From contig JAYEFQ010000126.1 of the NCBI GenBank assembly GCA_034658655.1, positions 1 through 35,873 on the forward strand: a stretch of DNA of 35,873 bases, written 5' to 3'. Each line of letters opens with the position of its first letter. Position 1 is the first letter of the stretch. This stretch comes from JAQIBY01 sp034658655 (GTDB lineage Bacteria; Bacteroidota; Bacteroidia; Bacteroidales; ML635J-15). The notes below the pieces were generated by a model, which saw nothing but the letters and a program-made list of their open reading frames with translations, had not been told where the DNA came from and ran no database searches. The translations under genes and the position numbers were made by a program. Of the stretch, positions 7,516-17,101 are shown piece by piece.

Positions 7516-8802
7516 TTATATTTTACCTTCAAAATAACCTTTTGGATTTAATTCATCTAATTTAATCAATTTAATGACATTGCTGAGATTTTTATTGATT
7601 GGAACACCTACTTTAATATAATTGTCTGTAAATCCGAATATTAATTCTTGGTGTTTTGATTGCTCAAATAGTACAGGTCGATTTTGTTTTTGTTGTGACA
7701 TATAAAATTGATGGTGTTTTAATTCGGATATCTTGTGCATCACTTTGCTGCGTTTTTTCCGCTCTGAATGTGGAATTACTGGCTTAATCTCCAGTGCTTT
7801 TGTCCCTTCTCGTTCGGAGTAAGTAAAAACGTGGACAAATGAAACGTCAAGTGAATTTACAAATTCAACAGATTCTTGAAATAAACTTTCCGTTTCACCG
7901 GGGACACCAACAATTAAATCAATCCCAATGAAAGCATCTTTATTTTTATTTCGGATGTAATTAATTCGTTCGCGAAATAGTGTGGTGTCGTATTTCCGTT
8001 CCATGAGTTTAAGCATACTGTCAGAGCCGCTTTGCAAGGGAATGTGAAAGTGTGGCATAAACTTCGGATGCTCCAACACAAAATCGATGATTTCATGATG
8101 CAGTAAATCGGGTTCTATGCTTGAAATTCTGTACCGGTCAATGCCATCAACTTCTCCAAGTGCTTTAATAAGTTCGTAAAATGATTCGCCGCTCGATTTA
8201 CCGAAATCTCCAATATTTACACCGGTTAAGATGATTTCTTTGAAACCTGCTTTCGCGATCTCGCTTGCTTGTTTGGAAATTTTAGCAATGGAAATGTTCC
8301 GACTGTGCCCGCGTGCAAGCGGTATGGTGCAGTAAGTACAGAAATTGTCGCATCCGTCTTGTACTTTTAAAAAACTACGGGTTCTATCACTCGACCATGC
8401 AGGGTAAAAACCCTCAATTGTTTGGAAATCGGAATTTATAAAATGAGGAGATTTTTGTTTGGATAAATCTTCAATAATAGCTTCTATGTGTTGTTTCTGT
8501 CCGGTGCCGAATATATAATCAACTCCCTGAATCGTTGCAATCTCTTTAGGTTTTAATTGTGCATAACATCCGGTTACGATAACAATTGCCTTTGGGTTTT
8601 TTCGAATCGCTTTTTTAATTGCTTTTCTTGATTTTGCATTTGCAGTTTCTGTTACTGAACAAGTGTTGATAACATACACATCTGCTTCTTGGTTAAAAGG
8701 AACTTGCATGAAATTATGCGAAACAAAATCATCGGATAGGGAAGAGGCTTCTGCAAAATTTAATTTGCAGCCGAGTGAGTGATATGCAATGCGCTGTTTC
8801 AT
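7516..8802 (-). CDS. mtaB: tRNA t6A37 methylthiotransferase MtaB
   Basis: A radical-SAM methylthiotransferase of 428 aa that adds a methylthio group to C2 of t6A37 in tRNAs reading ANN codons. The N-terminal UPF0004 domain shows three Cys for the auxiliary Fe-S cluster (LGCKLNFAEA, INTCSVTETANAKSRK, VTGCYAQLKP). The radical SAM CxxxCxxC is in GCDNFCTYCTIPLARGHSR. The HIPLQSGSDSMLKLMERKY segment is typical of the family, and a short TRAM-like region ends the protein. QVPFNQEADVY and the LGCKLN phrase favour MtaB over MiaB or RimO. The start overlaps the uvrA stop by 4 nt. Confidence 0.95.
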   Translation of the reverse strand: MKQRIAYHSLGCKLNFAEASSLSDDFVSHNFMQVPFNQEADVYVINTCSVTETANAKSRKAIKKAIRKNPKAIVIVTGCYAQLKPKEIATIQGVDYIFGTGQKQHIEAIIEDLSKQKSPHFINSDFQTIEGFYPAWSSDRTRSFLKVQDGCDNFCTYCTIPLARGHSRNISIAKISKQASEIAKAGFKEIILTGVNIGDFGKSSGESFYELIKALGEVDGIDRYRISSIEPDLLHHEIIDFVLEHPKFMPHFHIPLQSGSDSMLKLMERKYDTTLFRERINYIRNKNKDAFIGIDLIVGVPGETESLFQESVEFVNSLDVSFVHVFTYSEREGTKALEIKPVIPHSERKKRSKVMHKISELKHHQFYMSQQKQNRPVLFEQSKHQELIFGFTDNYIKVGVPINKNLSNVIKLIKLDELNPKGYFEGKI

Positions 8803-11657
8803 TCTGATTTAGTCTTTTCTTGCTCGAAAATGTCGCGCAAAAATGCACCTGTAAGTGAGGATTCTATTTTTGCAACTGCCTCTGGGGTTCCACTGCCCAT
8901 GAGTTTTCCTCCTTTTCGCCCTCCTTCTGGGCCTAAATCAACAATATAGTCAGCAGATTTGATGATGTCTGGGTTATGTTCAATGATGAGTATGGTATTT
9001 CCTTTGTCTGTGAGTTTATTTAATACATTCATTAGCACTCGGATATCTTCAAAATGCAATCCGGTTGTTGGTTCATCCAAAATGTAAAGGGTTTTTCCCG
9101 AATCTCGCTTCATAAGTTCTGTTGCGAGTTTTACCCGTTGTGATTCTCCTCCTGACAATGTAGTTGAGGATTGCCCGAGTGTGACATATCCTAATCCAAC
9201 TTGCTGTAAAACGATTAATTTATTTTTAATTTGTGGAATGCCACTAAAATACTCAACCGCTTTGTTGATTGTCAAGTTAAGTACATCGTTAATGTTTTTT
9301 CCACGATATCTGACTTGCAGGGTTTCTTTATTATATCGTTTTCCCTGACAGTCGTTGCAGCGGACATAAACATCTGGAAGGAAATTCATTTCTATCGGGA
9401 TGACTCCCCCGCCTTTACAGGTTTCACAACGGCCGCCTTTTACGTTAAATGAAAAACGATTAAGCTTATATCCACGAATTTTACTTTCAGGAAGCTCTGC
9501 AAATAGTTTCCTTATATCCGTAAAGATTCCGGTATAAGTCAATGGGTTTGAGCGGGGAGTTCGACCCAATGGGGCTTGGTTTACTTCAATTACTTTGTCA
9601 ATATGCTCAAGTCCTTTGATTGATTTGTATGGCAAAGGATTTTTTGTTGAGCGATAGAACTTTTTGCTTAAAATTGGATAAAGTGTGTTATCAATTAAGC
9701 TGGACTTTCCTGATCCGGAAACACCTGTAATGCAAATAAATTTCCCGAGTGGAAATTCAACATCAATATTTTGCAGATTATTTCCTGTGCATCCAGTTAA
9801 TGTGATTGACTTTCCGTTTCCTTCACGTCGTTTTTCTGGCAGAGGAATGGTTTTTCGACCTGATAGGTAATCTGCTGTAAGGCTTTTGCTTTTTAAAATA
9901 TAGTTTAAATCTCCTTCTGCAACAATTTTCCCGCCATAGGCACCAGCTCCGGGACCAAGGTCAATGATGTGGTCTGCTGCACGCATTATGTTTTCATCGT
10001 GTTCAACAACAATAATTGAGTTCCCTTTGTCACGTAAATCTTTGAGCGATTTAATCAGCCGTTCATTGTCGCTGTGATGAAGTCCGATACTGGGTTCGTC
10101 AAGAATGTAGAGTACATTGACTAGTTGAGAGCCAATTTGTGTTGCCAACCGAATTCGTTGGGATTCTCCTCCTGAAAGTGATCTTGCAGAGCGATTTAAT
10201 GATAAATAGCTTAGCCCAACATCAATCAGGAATTGTAATCTTGTACGGATTTCTTTTAATATTTCATTTGCTATTTCTAATTGTCTCTTGTTTAATTGTT
10301 TTTCAATATCCTGTAACCAAAAAAGCAATTCACTAATATCCATAGCAGCAAGTTCCGCAATATTTTTATCATGAATTTTAAAGTATAGTGATTCTTTTCT
10401 TAGGCGCTGTCCTTTACAAACGGGGCAAGTTTTTTTATTGACAAATTGTTTGCTCCACCGTTTATTTTCTTTTACTTGGGTTTCTTCTTTTGCTCTACTT
10501 TCTAAAAGATTAAATAAGCCATCGTAACGAATTTGATATCCGGCACTATTGCCTAGGGGTGTATTTTTTAAAATAAGAGGCTTCTCGCATCCGTGCATTA
10601 TTTCGTTTATTGCTTCTTTCGGGATGTTTTTAACCGGTGTGTCTAAGTTTAGTTTGTATTGTTTTAACAAGGCTTCTAATTGCCAAAACAATAGCATGTT
10701 CTTGTATTTTCCGATGGGTGTTATTGCTCCTTGGCTGATTGATAAATTATTTTCAGGAATAATTTTATTGATGTCAAATTGATTGATGAGCCCTAAGCCA
10801 TTGCATTCAGGACAGGCACCTTGTGGGGAGTTGAATGAGAAATGATGTGGAGCCGGTTCATCATAAGATATTCCCGTGTCCGGACACATAAGATGCTTGC
10901 TAAGATATCGTGATTGATTTGTTTCGTTATCAACAATCATTACAACTCCATCGCCTAAATCAAGTGATAATTCTAAGCTCTTTTTAAGTCGAGAGAGGCT
11001 CTTATCATTGATTTTTATTTTATCGACAACCACTTCTATAAAGTGATTTTTGTATCGATCTAATTTCATGCCTGGATTAATGTCGATAATTTCCCCATCC
11101 ACTCTGACCTGTATATAACCTTTTTGTCTGACACGTTCAAATAATTCTTGATAATGTCCTTTTCTTCCTCTTACCAAAGGAGCAAGCAGGATAATTTTTT
11201 TTTCAGGAAAGTCATCAAGAATAATAGATTTAATTTTTTCCGAGGAGTATTTAACCATCGGTGCTCCAGTTTTGTAAGAATAGGCTATGCCTGCTCTGGC
11301 ATAAAGGAGTCGAAGGAAATCGTAAACTTCAGTGATTGTCCCAACTGTTGATCGAGGGTTTTTATTTGTTGTTTTTTGCTCTATTGATATAACGGGGCTG
11401 AGGCCTGTGATTTTATCCACTTCAGGGCGCTCTAAATTACCGAGGAATTGTCTTGCGTAAGCTGAAAAGGTTTCTAGATATCGCCTTTGTCCTTCAGCAT
11501 AAATAGTGTCAAATGCCAATGATGACTTCCCACTACCACTTAATCCTGTAATGACTGTTATTTCATTTCTGGGAATTTGACAGGTAATGTTTTTCAGATT
11601 GTGCACCTTTGCGCCGATTACATGTATCCATGCCCTATTGTGCTTTTCCATTTCCAT
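8799..11657 (-). CDS. uvrA: Excinuclease ABC subunit A (UvrA)
   Basis: The 952-aa damage-recognition ATPase of nucleotide excision repair. Two ABC ATPase cassettes are visible: first Walker A GLSGSGKSSLAFDTIYAEGQ near residue 38 with signature LSGGESQRIRLATQIG, and second Walker A GVSGSGKSSLIDNTLYP with signature LSGGESQRVKLATEL and Walker B LYILDEPTTGLHFEDI. Zinc modules include CPECNGLG, CPVCKGQRLRKESL and the pair CETCKGGGVIP / CNDCQGKRYNKETL. In the first module the usual first CxxC reads CPDTG. MEKHN, two codons later, is an alternative start. uvrB is not in the window; here uvrA sits between a lytic transglycosylase and mtaB in one transcription direction. Confidence 0.98.
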   Translation of the reverse strand: MEMEKHNRAWIHVIGAKVHNLKNITCQIPRNEITVITGLSGSGKSSLAFDTIYAEGQRRYLETFSAYARQFLGNLERPEVDKITGLSPVISIEQKTTNKNPRSTVGTITEVYDFLRLLYARAGIAYSYKTGAPMVKYSSEKIKSIILDDFPEKKIILLAPLVRGRKGHYQELFERVRQKGYIQVRVDGEIIDINPGMKLDRYKNHFIEVVVDKIKINDKSLSRLKKSLELSLDLGDGVVMIVDNETNQSRYLSKHLMCPDTGISYDEPAPHHFSFNSPQGACPECNGLGLINQFDINKIIPENNLSISQGAITPIGKYKNMLLFWQLEALLKQYKLNLDTPVKNIPKEAINEIMHGCEKPLILKNTPLGNSAGYQIRYDGLFNLLESRAKEETQVKENKRWSKQFVNKKTCPVCKGQRLRKESLYFKIHDKNIAELAAMDISELLFWLQDIEKQLNKRQLEIANEILKEIRTRLQFLIDVGLSYLSLNRSARSLSGGESQRIRLATQIGSQLVNVLYILDEPSIGLHHSDNERLIKSLKDLRDKGNSIIVVEHDENIMRAADHIIDLGPGAGAYGGKIVAEGDLNYILKSKSLTADYLSGRKTIPLPEKRREGNGKSITLTGCTGNNLQNIDVEFPLGKFICITGVSGSGKSSLIDNTLYPILSKKFYRSTKNPLPYKSIKGLEHIDKVIEVNQAPLGRTPRSNPLTYTGIFTDIRKLFAELPESKIRGYKLNRFSFNVKGGRCETCKGGGVIPIEMNFLPDVYVRCNDCQGKRYNKETLQVRYRGKNINDVLNLTINKAVEYFSGIPQIKNKLIVLQQVGLGYVTLGQSSTTLSGGESQRVKLATELMKRDSGKTLYILDEPTTGLHFEDIRVLMNVLNKLTDKGNTILIIEHNPDIIKSADYIVDLGPEGGRKGGKLMGSGTPEAVAKIESSLTGAFLRDIFEQEKTKSE

Positions 11658-11694
11658 TTCCTTAATAACTTATAATCACAGATAAAGTTTAGTC

Positions 11695-12672
11695 TTAAAA
11701 GGAATTATTGACAGCAGGTTTACTTGGTCTTGTGCCTGCTTTAGGAAGCGTAATTTCATAAGTTTTTCCCGAATTATTAATTAAATATTTGTTGGTTAAC
11801 CAAGGATTTAGTGATTTAAGTATTTTGTAATTCGTTCCATGCTCAAAGGCAAAATCTACTAGACTACTAATTGCAGTATCGACTTTAATTATTTCGGTTT
11901 TTAGTGATTGATATTTGTATTTATCATCTATAATAAATCCGTACGCTGTATGTTCAGGCATCATGTATTTCATTGCGATAATTCGATAAACGTAGCGAGC
12001 AGTTTCTGGATTGAGCAATAAATCGTAATAATTATCAACCTTTTGTTCTTTTAGTCTGCGCTGAAGTCCAGCACTCCCCATGTTGTATGACGCTGCAGCA
12101 AGTGTCCAGCTTCCAAATTTTTTATGGGATTTTTTCAGGTATTTACATGCCGCATGTGTTGATTTTTCAAGATGATATCGTTCATCAACATATGAATTTA
12201 TTTCCAAACCATATTCTTTTCCAGTTCTTCTCATAAATTGCCAAAAGCCTTTAGCACCAGCAGGAGAGGTGGCGTTTCGTAAGTTGCTTTCAATTACACA
12301 GAGGTATTTAAAGTCATCTGGAACACCATGCGATTCCAAAATTGGTTCAATTACCGGAAAATACCGTGCTGCCCGTTTTAATGTTTGAATGGTGGATGAG
12401 TGCCAATATGAATTGACAACAAATTCATTGTCAACATCTTCATATACATCAAATAAATGAACAGGAACAGTTTCACCAGCGAGTTGCAAATTTTCAGGTA
12501 TCGTTGGTTGTTTTACTGCGTAATTAAGATGTATAGTATCGGTTTTTGTGGTATCGCTATCATATGGTTTGTCTGCACTAGTAAAGGTTTGTAATACAAA
12601 CCAGCCTCCAAGAAAGGTTATTACTAAAGGGATAGATACTTTACTCCAAAATTGTTTTTTCTTTATCATCAT
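11695..12672 (-). CDS. Membrane-anchored lytic transglycosylase, SLT/MltD-like
   Basis: 325 aa with an N-terminal hydrophobic anchor (about residues 13-28, VSIPLVITFLGGWFVL) followed by a periplasmic SLT domain. The catalytic Glu is E128 in CVIESNLRNATSPAGAKGFW, followed by GFWQFMRRTGKEYGL and AAASYNMGSAGLQRRL, the standard SLT motifs. The C-terminal part (residues 240-325, ending KTYEITLPKAG) resembles a degenerate LysM-like region of MltD relatives. It cleaves peptidoglycan glycan strands with formation of 1,6-anhydro ends. The start ATG overlaps the upstream WecA-like stop codon (TAATG), so it is translationally coupled; the link to a polysaccharide export locus suggests wall remodelling around the exporter, which is inference. 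Confidence 0.92.
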   Translation of the reverse strand: MMIKKKQFWSKVSIPLVITFLGGWFVLQTFTSADKPYDSDTTKTDTIHLNYAVKQPTIPENLQLAGETVPVHLFDVYEDVDNEFVVNSYWHSSTIQTLKRAARYFPVIEPILESHGVPDDFKYLCVIESNLRNATSPAGAKGFWQFMRRTGKEYGLEINSYVDERYHLEKSTHAACKYLKKSHKKFGSWTLAAASYNMGSAGLQRRLKEQKVDNYYDLLLNPETARYVYRIIAMKYMMPEHTAYGFIIDDKYKYQSLKTEIIKVDTAISSLVDFAFEHGTNYKILKSLNPWLTNKYLINNSGKTYEITLPKAGTRPSKPAVNNSF

Positions 12673-13736
12673 TATTTTGCTTTCGTTATTTTTGTCAAAC
12701 TATATAAGCTTGCAAAGATAATAAAAGCGATACTAATTAACGACCAAAACCATCTTGAATTCCAATCGGGTGTGTTGTGAATGACATAAAAAGCAATTCC
12801 GATGCCGATACTGTTAATAATAAAAAGTGTGAGAGCAACTTCACGATCAGAAAGGCCTGCATAAGATAGATGGTGTGTTGTATGGTCGCGTCCGCCGATA
12901 AAAGGGGATTGTCCTCTCATAAGTCGATTTATGGTGACGGTCGTTGTATCTGTTAATGGAACAATAAAAGCGAAAATGACAATTATAATTTGTTTTGAGT
13001 TAAATCCGAAAGAAACTTCTTCGAGAGGGATTGCATTCCAAAAATAGATAATTCCAATGTATGCAAGAATAGTTCCGAGAAATTGGCTGCCATTGTCCCC
13101 CATATACATTTTGGATGGATTCCAGTTGTAATATAAAAAACTAACCATGCTTCCGGCAGTAATTGCCAGTAAAAATATTATGAAATCTATTTCTCCATTG
13201 GTTAAGATTAAGCTAAATAGTACGCCTGTAATTATACTTAATGAAACTAAATTTGTAACACTGTCCATATTATCTAGCATGTTGATAGAGTTCATGATAC
13301 CAACAACCCACAAGCCCGTAATAATATAATTCAATACTGGGAAAGGCGAAATAACGATATAGACATCCAAAGCAATGAAGATAATTGCATTTAGTACTTG
13401 AATGATAAATTTAAATGAGGGTGGTGTATTGATAATGTCATCAGCTAGTCCCATGAAAAATGAGAGTGTTACCGTGATAAACAGTGCTATGTACTTGGGG
13501 TTTGTAAGGATGCTTGTATCTATTATTAGCATGTAAGCGATAAATCCAATAAAAAACAGTGAAAAAAAAGTGATGCCCCCAAAAATTGGTTTTGACTGAC
13601 TGCTCCATCGGATAGCCGATTTGTTTGCTTTTTTAACCAAAAACTTCAGTGGTCTGTTCAGGAAGAACCTGTTCAGGCTGTATCCTAAAACCAATGCAAT
13701 ACAAAAAGTGAGAATTAGTATAATTTCAAAACCCAT
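12672..13736 (-). CDS. WecA/MraY-family undecaprenyl-phosphate sugar-1-phosphate transferase
   Basis: A 354-aa polytopic protein with about 10 hydrophobic segments, of the GT4 (PNPT) superfamily that loads the first sugar-1-phosphate onto undecaprenyl phosphate. Signature regions are SFFMGLADDIINTPPSFKF (DDxxD-like), MNSINMLDNMDSVTN near residue 150, YMGDNGSQFLGTIL near residue 212, and the cytoplasmic loop RGQSPFIGGRDHTTHHL. The HxH-type loop and the absence of the MurNAc-pentapeptide-specific MraY residues favour the WecA-like group. The gene lies between wzc-like and the lytic transglycosylase, which fits initiation of a surface polysaccharide repeat unit; the sugar is unknown. Confidence 0.92.
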   Translation of the reverse strand: MGFEIILILTFCIALVLGYSLNRFFLNRPLKFLVKKANKSAIRWSSQSKPIFGGITFFSLFFIGFIAYMLIIDTSILTNPKYIALFITVTLSFFMGLADDIINTPPSFKFIIQVLNAIIFIALDVYIVISPFPVLNYIITGLWVVGIMNSINMLDNMDSVTNLVSLSIITGVLFSLILTNGEIDFIIFLLAITAGSMVSFLYYNWNPSKMYMGDNGSQFLGTILAYIGIIYFWNAIPLEEVSFGFNSKQIIIVIFAFIVPLTDTTTVTINRLMRGQSPFIGGRDHTTHHLSYAGLSDREVALTLFIINSIGIGIAFYVIHNTPDWNSRWFWSLISIAFIIFASLYSLTKITKAK

Positions 13737-13742
13737 TATTAA

Positions 13743-16205
13743 TTATTGTTTTTTTCGTTTTAAAAATTTGAACCATGATTTTTTTCCTTTTTCAGGTTCA
13801 TCGTAATAATTTTTGTTGCTTACATAATCCTTATACCCGTATGAATATCCATATCCGTATGAGTATCCATAGTTATACCCATATCCATACCCATACTTTC
13901 CTGTACTTTCTTCTACTCCGTTTAATACAAGGCTTAAATTGTTTGCAATCTTGTTTTCTGAGATTTTGTTAATATATGAAATAAAAGTCCTTGGAGACTG
14001 GCCTGCTCTTGTAACATATAGTGAATAATCGGAGTTTTGAAATGAGCGTATTGCATCTGTAACAATTCCGATAGGTGGGGTGTCTATAACAATAAAATCA
14101 AATGATTTTTTTAAATCTTCAAGCAGGTGTAAGTAGTTTTGAGTAAGTACTAGCTCTGAAGGATTTGGGGGTACTGGGCCTGATGTGAGAATCATAAGAT
14201 TATCTATTTCTGATTGATGTAAACATTCTTCAATGCTATGTTTTTTAATCAGAATCGTTGATATTCCTTTCGTGTTTTCAAGTTCAAAAGAGTTGTGCAA
14301 CCTTGGTTTCCTGAGGTCTAGGTCAATTAGCACGACTTTTTTGTTTGTCATTGCTAAAATTCCACTGAGATTAATTGCAACAAAGGTTTTTCCTTCCCCA
14401 GAAACGGTAGAAGAAATGGTAATTATTCGAGATGAAGTTGAGTCCGTTAGAAATTCCATGTTTGAACGAATATTTCTGAATGACTCAGTTATAATGGATT
14501 TCGGACTTTTATGTACAATTAATTGTGAATGTTGCGATTTCTTACTGTATAAGGGGATTGCACCAATTATAGGGATGTCAGTAAAGTTTGAGATTTCTTG
14601 AATGGTGCTGATCTTATTATAAAATAGATATCGGAATAAAATAATAATGAAACTAATGAATAGTGCAATAATAGAGACAATTCCTAAGACATTTTTATTG
14701 GACGGGGATACAGCACTTTTAGGTACGGTAGCATGCTCTAGTATTGTATTGTCGGATACATATCCAGCTTGTGAGATCATATATTCAGCCTTTTTTTGAA
14801 TGAGCTGATGATAAAAGTTTTCATTGATTGTATAGAGTCGCTGTAATCGTGAGAATTCAATTTCTTGATAGGATGTATCAGTAAATATTTCGCTCTCATA
14901 TTCATCGATTCTTTTCTGATAGTTTTTCTTACTTTGTTCTAAACGTTCAATTGTTGTTTCAATAAAGTTTAGGATTTGTATTTTTTTCGCTTCAATTTGT
15001 TTGTCAATTGTTTTTATTTTATGATTGTCTTCCGTTACATCATTGAGTAATACTGCACGTTCATCATATAGGTCTAGCATTGATTTTAGCATGTTTGACA
15101 TAAATCCTTCGCTGCGAGTTCCTGTGAGCATTGCCATTAATTCATACACATTAATATTGTGTGCAGATTTAATTTGTGATGATATATGTTTAAGTGTTTG
15201 TATTTCAAAACTAATGTTTATTACTTCATTTTCAAATTCGGTGATTTTAGTTGTAAATATTGGCACCCCCATACCTGAAGTACGCATCTGACCAGAATTG
15301 GGGTCAGGATATCCTGATATTTTGTTGCTTTTTTTAAAATCATGCAATTCTTTCTCGGTAGAATCTAATTGAGTGAAAACTAATCCAAGTTGTTTGTTAA
15401 TATAATTGATGATGTTGTCTGCAGATTCTCGTTTCTTTTCAATGTCATATCTTATGAATTCTGAGGATATTATATTTACAATGTCTGCAGATTTTCTTGC
15501 GTTTTTATCAATATATGTAATCTCAATTGTTCCAGCAACTTTGTTAAGAATGTTGATTTTTAGTCGGCTAGAGTAATCGTTAATTATTTGTTTTGAGGAA
15601 TTAACAACAAAATAATATTCGTTTTTATTTAATTGTCCTTGAGTTAAGTTAATTTGTTCGAAATTATTGATTTTAAATTTTATTGCTCCTCCTGTAATAT
15701 CTACCCATTGATTTGGGGTTAAATTGTATTCAAAATCTTGCCCATTGAGTTCATAAATCAAAGTGATTTTGCCTTCTTTAAAATTTACATTAAGGGGTTG
15801 GTTTAGAAGGCTTCCGTTTGTGATTTGATAATCTACTTCAAATGGCGCAGTTTTGTATAATTCATTTGAGAGAAATGTCCCTTGTTTGTAATAGCTTACT
15901 TCAAGGGGCAGTAAGGTGAAGCAACGTTTTAAAAACTCAGTGGAACGAAGTAACTCGATGACCGGCTCTAGTCCCGTATCATACATATCATCAAAACCCA
16001 GAATTTCATTTGTTTTATTTTTAGTTGATACCTGAAGTGTACTGCTTGATTCATATTTTGGGGCAGTGTATCTTAAATAGATAAATCCAATGGCAAATGC
16101 CAGTATAAAACTGATAACTATAATCCAAAGGCTTTTCTTTAATACCTTAAGAAAGGTGAAAAAGTCAAATTTTTGGTTTATGATTGGGATTTTATTTTGG
16201 TTCAT
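13743..16205 (-). CDS. wzc: Wzc-like polysaccharide co-polymerase with tyrosine autokinase domain
   Basis: 820 aa: an N-terminal transmembrane segment (about residues 25-48, LWIIVISFILAFAIGFIYL), a long periplasmic Wzz-type region with coiled coil, a second transmembrane segment near residues 505-525, and a cytoplasmic BY-kinase domain. The kinase part shows Walker A SGEGKTFVAINL near residue 600, Walker A' VVLIDLDLRKPRL and Walker B FIVIDTPP. The C-terminal tail is a tyrosine cluster with about 14 Tyr, mostly as GY dipeptides, followed by the basic end KKSWFKFLKRKKQ. Family knowledge: phosphorylation of the Tyr cluster controls octamer assembly and polymer length. It is adjacent to the Wza-like gene (3-nt gap). 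Confidence 0.95.
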   Translation of the reverse strand: MNQNKIPIINQKFDFFTFLKVLKKSLWIIVISFILAFAIGFIYLRYTAPKYESSSTLQVSTKNKTNEILGFDDMYDTGLEPVIELLRSTEFLKRCFTLLPLEVSYYKQGTFLSNELYKTAPFEVDYQITNGSLLNQPLNVNFKEGKITLIYELNGQDFEYNLTPNQWVDITGGAIKFKINNFEQINLTQGQLNKNEYYFVVNSSKQIINDYSSRLKINILNKVAGTIEITYIDKNARKSADIVNIISSEFIRYDIEKKRESADNIINYINKQLGLVFTQLDSTEKELHDFKKSNKISGYPDPNSGQMRTSGMGVPIFTTKITEFENEVINISFEIQTLKHISSQIKSAHNINVYELMAMLTGTRSEGFMSNMLKSMLDLYDERAVLLNDVTEDNHKIKTIDKQIEAKKIQILNFIETTIERLEQSKKNYQKRIDEYESEIFTDTSYQEIEFSRLQRLYTINENFYHQLIQKKAEYMISQAGYVSDNTILEHATVPKSAVSPSNKNVLGIVSIIALFISFIIILFRYLFYNKISTIQEISNFTDIPIIGAIPLYSKKSQHSQLIVHKSPKSIITESFRNIRSNMEFLTDSTSSRIITISSTVSGEGKTFVAINLSGILAMTNKKVVLIDLDLRKPRLHNSFELENTKGISTILIKKHSIEECLHQSEIDNLMILTSGPVPPNPSELVLTQNYLHLLEDLKKSFDFIVIDTPPIGIVTDAIRSFQNSDYSLYVTRAGQSPRTFISYINKISENKIANNLSLVLNGVEESTGKYGYGYGYNYGYSYGYGYSYGYKDYVSNKNYYDEPEKGKKSWFKFLKRKKQ

Positions 16206-16208
16206 AAG

Positions 16209-16988
16209 CTAGGGGGCGATGAAAATTCCATAAACAGTTAGTCCCATCGTAAGCAAGGTAATGTATGGGCTAATTTCTTTTAATACTCGACTTACATATT
16301 TAGACTTGCTTTCAATGTAAATAATATCATTGGCTTCAAGTAAAATATTGCTGCCTTGAAGTTCTTTTAAATGTGAAATATTATAATAATATACTTTGGG
16401 CTCTCCGGTTAAATCTCCTCGAATTAGCTTAATTTGATATGATTTGCTGATTTCTGTAATCCCTCCAGATTGCGCAAGTGCTTCAACCAATGTTAGATTT
16501 TCTGATGGAATTGTAATTACGCTGCCCTTAGTTCCTCCGTCTTTAAAAATAATAACTTTACGATTGGTTACTTCTATAAGCACAAATGGTTGTTGATAAT
16601 ACTCTGCGTATGCTTTTTCAAGATATTTTTCTGCTTCACGAATGGTTTTTCCGGTGATGCTTATTCGGCCAAGGGTAGGCAGCTTTATTTGTCCATCGTA
16701 TTCAACTAAATATTCTAAGCCTTTTTGTCTTTCTTTATTATTTCCTCCGCCCATTTGTTGCGAATTTCCCAATCCGATTAATGAAAAACCATCGTTTGTT
16801 GTTATCCGAAGTGCTAATTTATCAAACGGTTTAATCTCATATTCTTTTTCACTGGGTTCAAATTCAGCTAATGGATAATCATCTTCAATTATAAACATCT
16901 CAGATGGGCGAAGACTGCGACAGGATGTTAGGCTTATACTTATTATTGCCAGTACAATTAGTAAATATTTGTAATGTTTGATTTGCAT
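16209..16988 (-). CDS. wza: Wza-like outer-membrane polysaccharide export lipoprotein
   Basis: 259 aa with a lipoprotein signal (LLIVLAIISISLTSC, lipobox Cys23). The Poly_export domain is visible as YEIKPFDKLALRITTNDG, YLVEYDGQIKLPTLGRISIT and GKTIREAEKYLEKAYAEYY, followed by an SLBB-type region (VIIFKDGGTKGSVITIPSEN to ANDIIYIES) and a hydrophobic C-terminal helix. It is shorter than E. coli Wza (about 380 aa), as usual in Bacteroidota. Together with the Wzc-like neighbour it forms the export channel for a surface polysaccharide. A -7 box matching TAnnTTTG lies 19 nt upstream, so a second promoter probably starts the downstream genes here. Confidence 0.94.
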   Translation of the reverse strand: MQIKHYKYLLIVLAIISISLTSCRSLRPSEMFIIEDDYPLAEFEPSEKEYEIKPFDKLALRITTNDGFSLIGLGNSQQMGGGNNKERQKGLEYLVEYDGQIKLPTLGRISITGKTIREAEKYLEKAYAEYYQQPFVLIEVTNRKVIIFKDGGTKGSVITIPSENLTLVEALAQSGGITEISKSYQIKLIRGDLTGEPKVYYYNISHLKELQGSNILLEANDIIYIESKSKYVSRVLKEISPYITLLTMGLTVYGIFIAP

Positions 16989-17006
16989 GCTTTCATTTTA
17001 TATTTC

Positions 17007-17014
17007 CAAAAGTA
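17007..17014 (-). promoter_or_regulatory. -7 promoter box upstream of the Wza-like gene (TACTTTTG)
   Basis: On the minus strand TACTTTTG matches TAnnTTTG in the 113-bp gap between the GT4 gene and the Wza-like gene; the ATG is 18 nt further. No clear -33 box is seen. Confidence 0.5.
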
Positions 17015-17101
17015 ATAAATTTTGATTTTTAAAGACATAAAATTTTAATTTATTCTATTAATTTGCTTGGATTGTATTTCTATTGTATTGATTTTTAAAG
17101 A

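Noticed and set aside
10800..10890. UvrA first zinc module with CPDTG in place of CPxC as a sign of a broken gene
   Set aside because: The rest of UvrA is complete and the same variation is, as far as I recall, usual in Bacteroidota UvrA, so it is not counted as a lesion.
14233..14601. 122-codon plus-strand frame inside wzc
   Set aside because: It is antisense to the Walker A region of the kinase domain, whose motifs are clear.
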